A stretch of DNA of 63,172 nt. Source: Sphingobacteriales bacterium 44-15. GTDB taxonomy: Bacteria > Bacteroidota > Bacteroidia > Chitinophagales > Chitinophagaceae. The DNA lies in NCBI GenBank assembly GCA_001899685.1, contig MKWG01000033.1, positions 1-63,172 of the forward strand, in the 5' to 3' direction. Of the stretch, positions 63,131-63,172 are shown one piece after another; position 1 is the first letter of the stretch; each line of letters starts with the position of its first letter. The notes beneath the pieces are model-generated. The model was not told where the DNA came from. It was given only the letters and a program-made list of their open reading frames with translations, and did no database searches. Both the position numbers and the translations under genes were made by a program.

Positions 63131-63162
63131 TGCCAGGTTTAGTTAGAGTTTTCAAATGTAGC
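63109..63162. repeat. 54-bp inverted repeat, right copy
   Basis: Exact reverse complement of bases 1-54; ten more bases follow before the window ends. Confidence 0.9.
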
Positions 63163-63172
63163 ATTGTTTTGG

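Noticed and set aside
1-63172. Whole window as a 63-kb mobile element bounded by the 54-bp inverted repeat
   Set aside because: The interval contains the essential dcw operon, cca and queA, and the repeat starts exactly at the window edge; a contig-end effect is simpler.

Overview
The window reads as a chromosomal contig of a Bacteroidota bacterium, most likely of the Chitinophagaceae type. The evidence is a complete dcw cluster in Bacteroidota order (mraZ-rsmH-ftsL-ftsI-murE-mraY-murD-ftsW-murG-murC-ftsQ-ftsA-ftsZ, no murF/murB/ddl inside, PASTA-tailed FtsI, long-linker FtsZ), a TonB-plug outer-membrane receptor, many lipoproteins, YqgE, 3-keto-disaccharide hydrolase (DUF1080) proteins and tyrosine recombinases of a Bacteroidota type. 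No rRNA, tRNA or CRISPR array was recognised.

Region 1 (1-8.8 kb) is the standout: an integron-like gene-cassette array. Ten small promoterless cassettes, all on the minus strand, are separated by eight imperfect palindromes of nearly constant length (185-192 nt from AAC to GTT) plus one vestigial junction. In nine cassettes, the bases just inside one end are the exact reverse complement (7-13 nt) of those inside the other end, and this word differs from cassette to cassette. That is what is expected if each cassette once circularised and carries its own attC-type site. A tyrosine recombinase (7668-8798, minus) lies at the promoter-proximal end in the same orientation as the cassettes. It lacks the extra domain of integron integrases (IntI), and the core words do not fit GTTRRRY. 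Cargo: lipoproteins, a nucleotide-modification-associated (Nmad2) protein, a DUF416 protein, a four-helix membrane protein and a SymE-like toxin.

Region 2 (9-30 kb) is mixed chromosome: a HEAT/DUF1080 protein with a Gfo/Idh/MocA oxidoreductase, a ~90-bp tandem repeat, CCA-adding enzyme, a CHASE3/PAS histidine kinase with two response regulators (one REC-only), a DUF4136 lipoprotein and a beta-barrel protein, YqgE, a second histidine kinase, QueA, and accessory genes including a lipoprotein with a PD-(D/E)XK-like motif and a frameshifted lipoprotein.

Region 3 (30-46.7 kb) is the dcw cell-wall/division operon, preceded by phased TGGGA boxes that fit MraZ autoregulation and closed by a strong hairpin.

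Region 4 (47-63 kb) holds an epimerase, a TonB-type receptor with an AraC regulator, a secreted Ntn amidase, a TAT-exported amidohydrolase, a fasciclin lipoprotein, and then an accessory tail: a truncated PIN toxin, a broken AlbA/HATPase gene, an SRA-like/HNH endonuclease, a KAP-type NTPase and unknown secreted proteins. The first 54 bases of the window recur exactly, inverted, at 63109-63162. Dispersed palindromic repeats of two families occupy many intergenic gaps.
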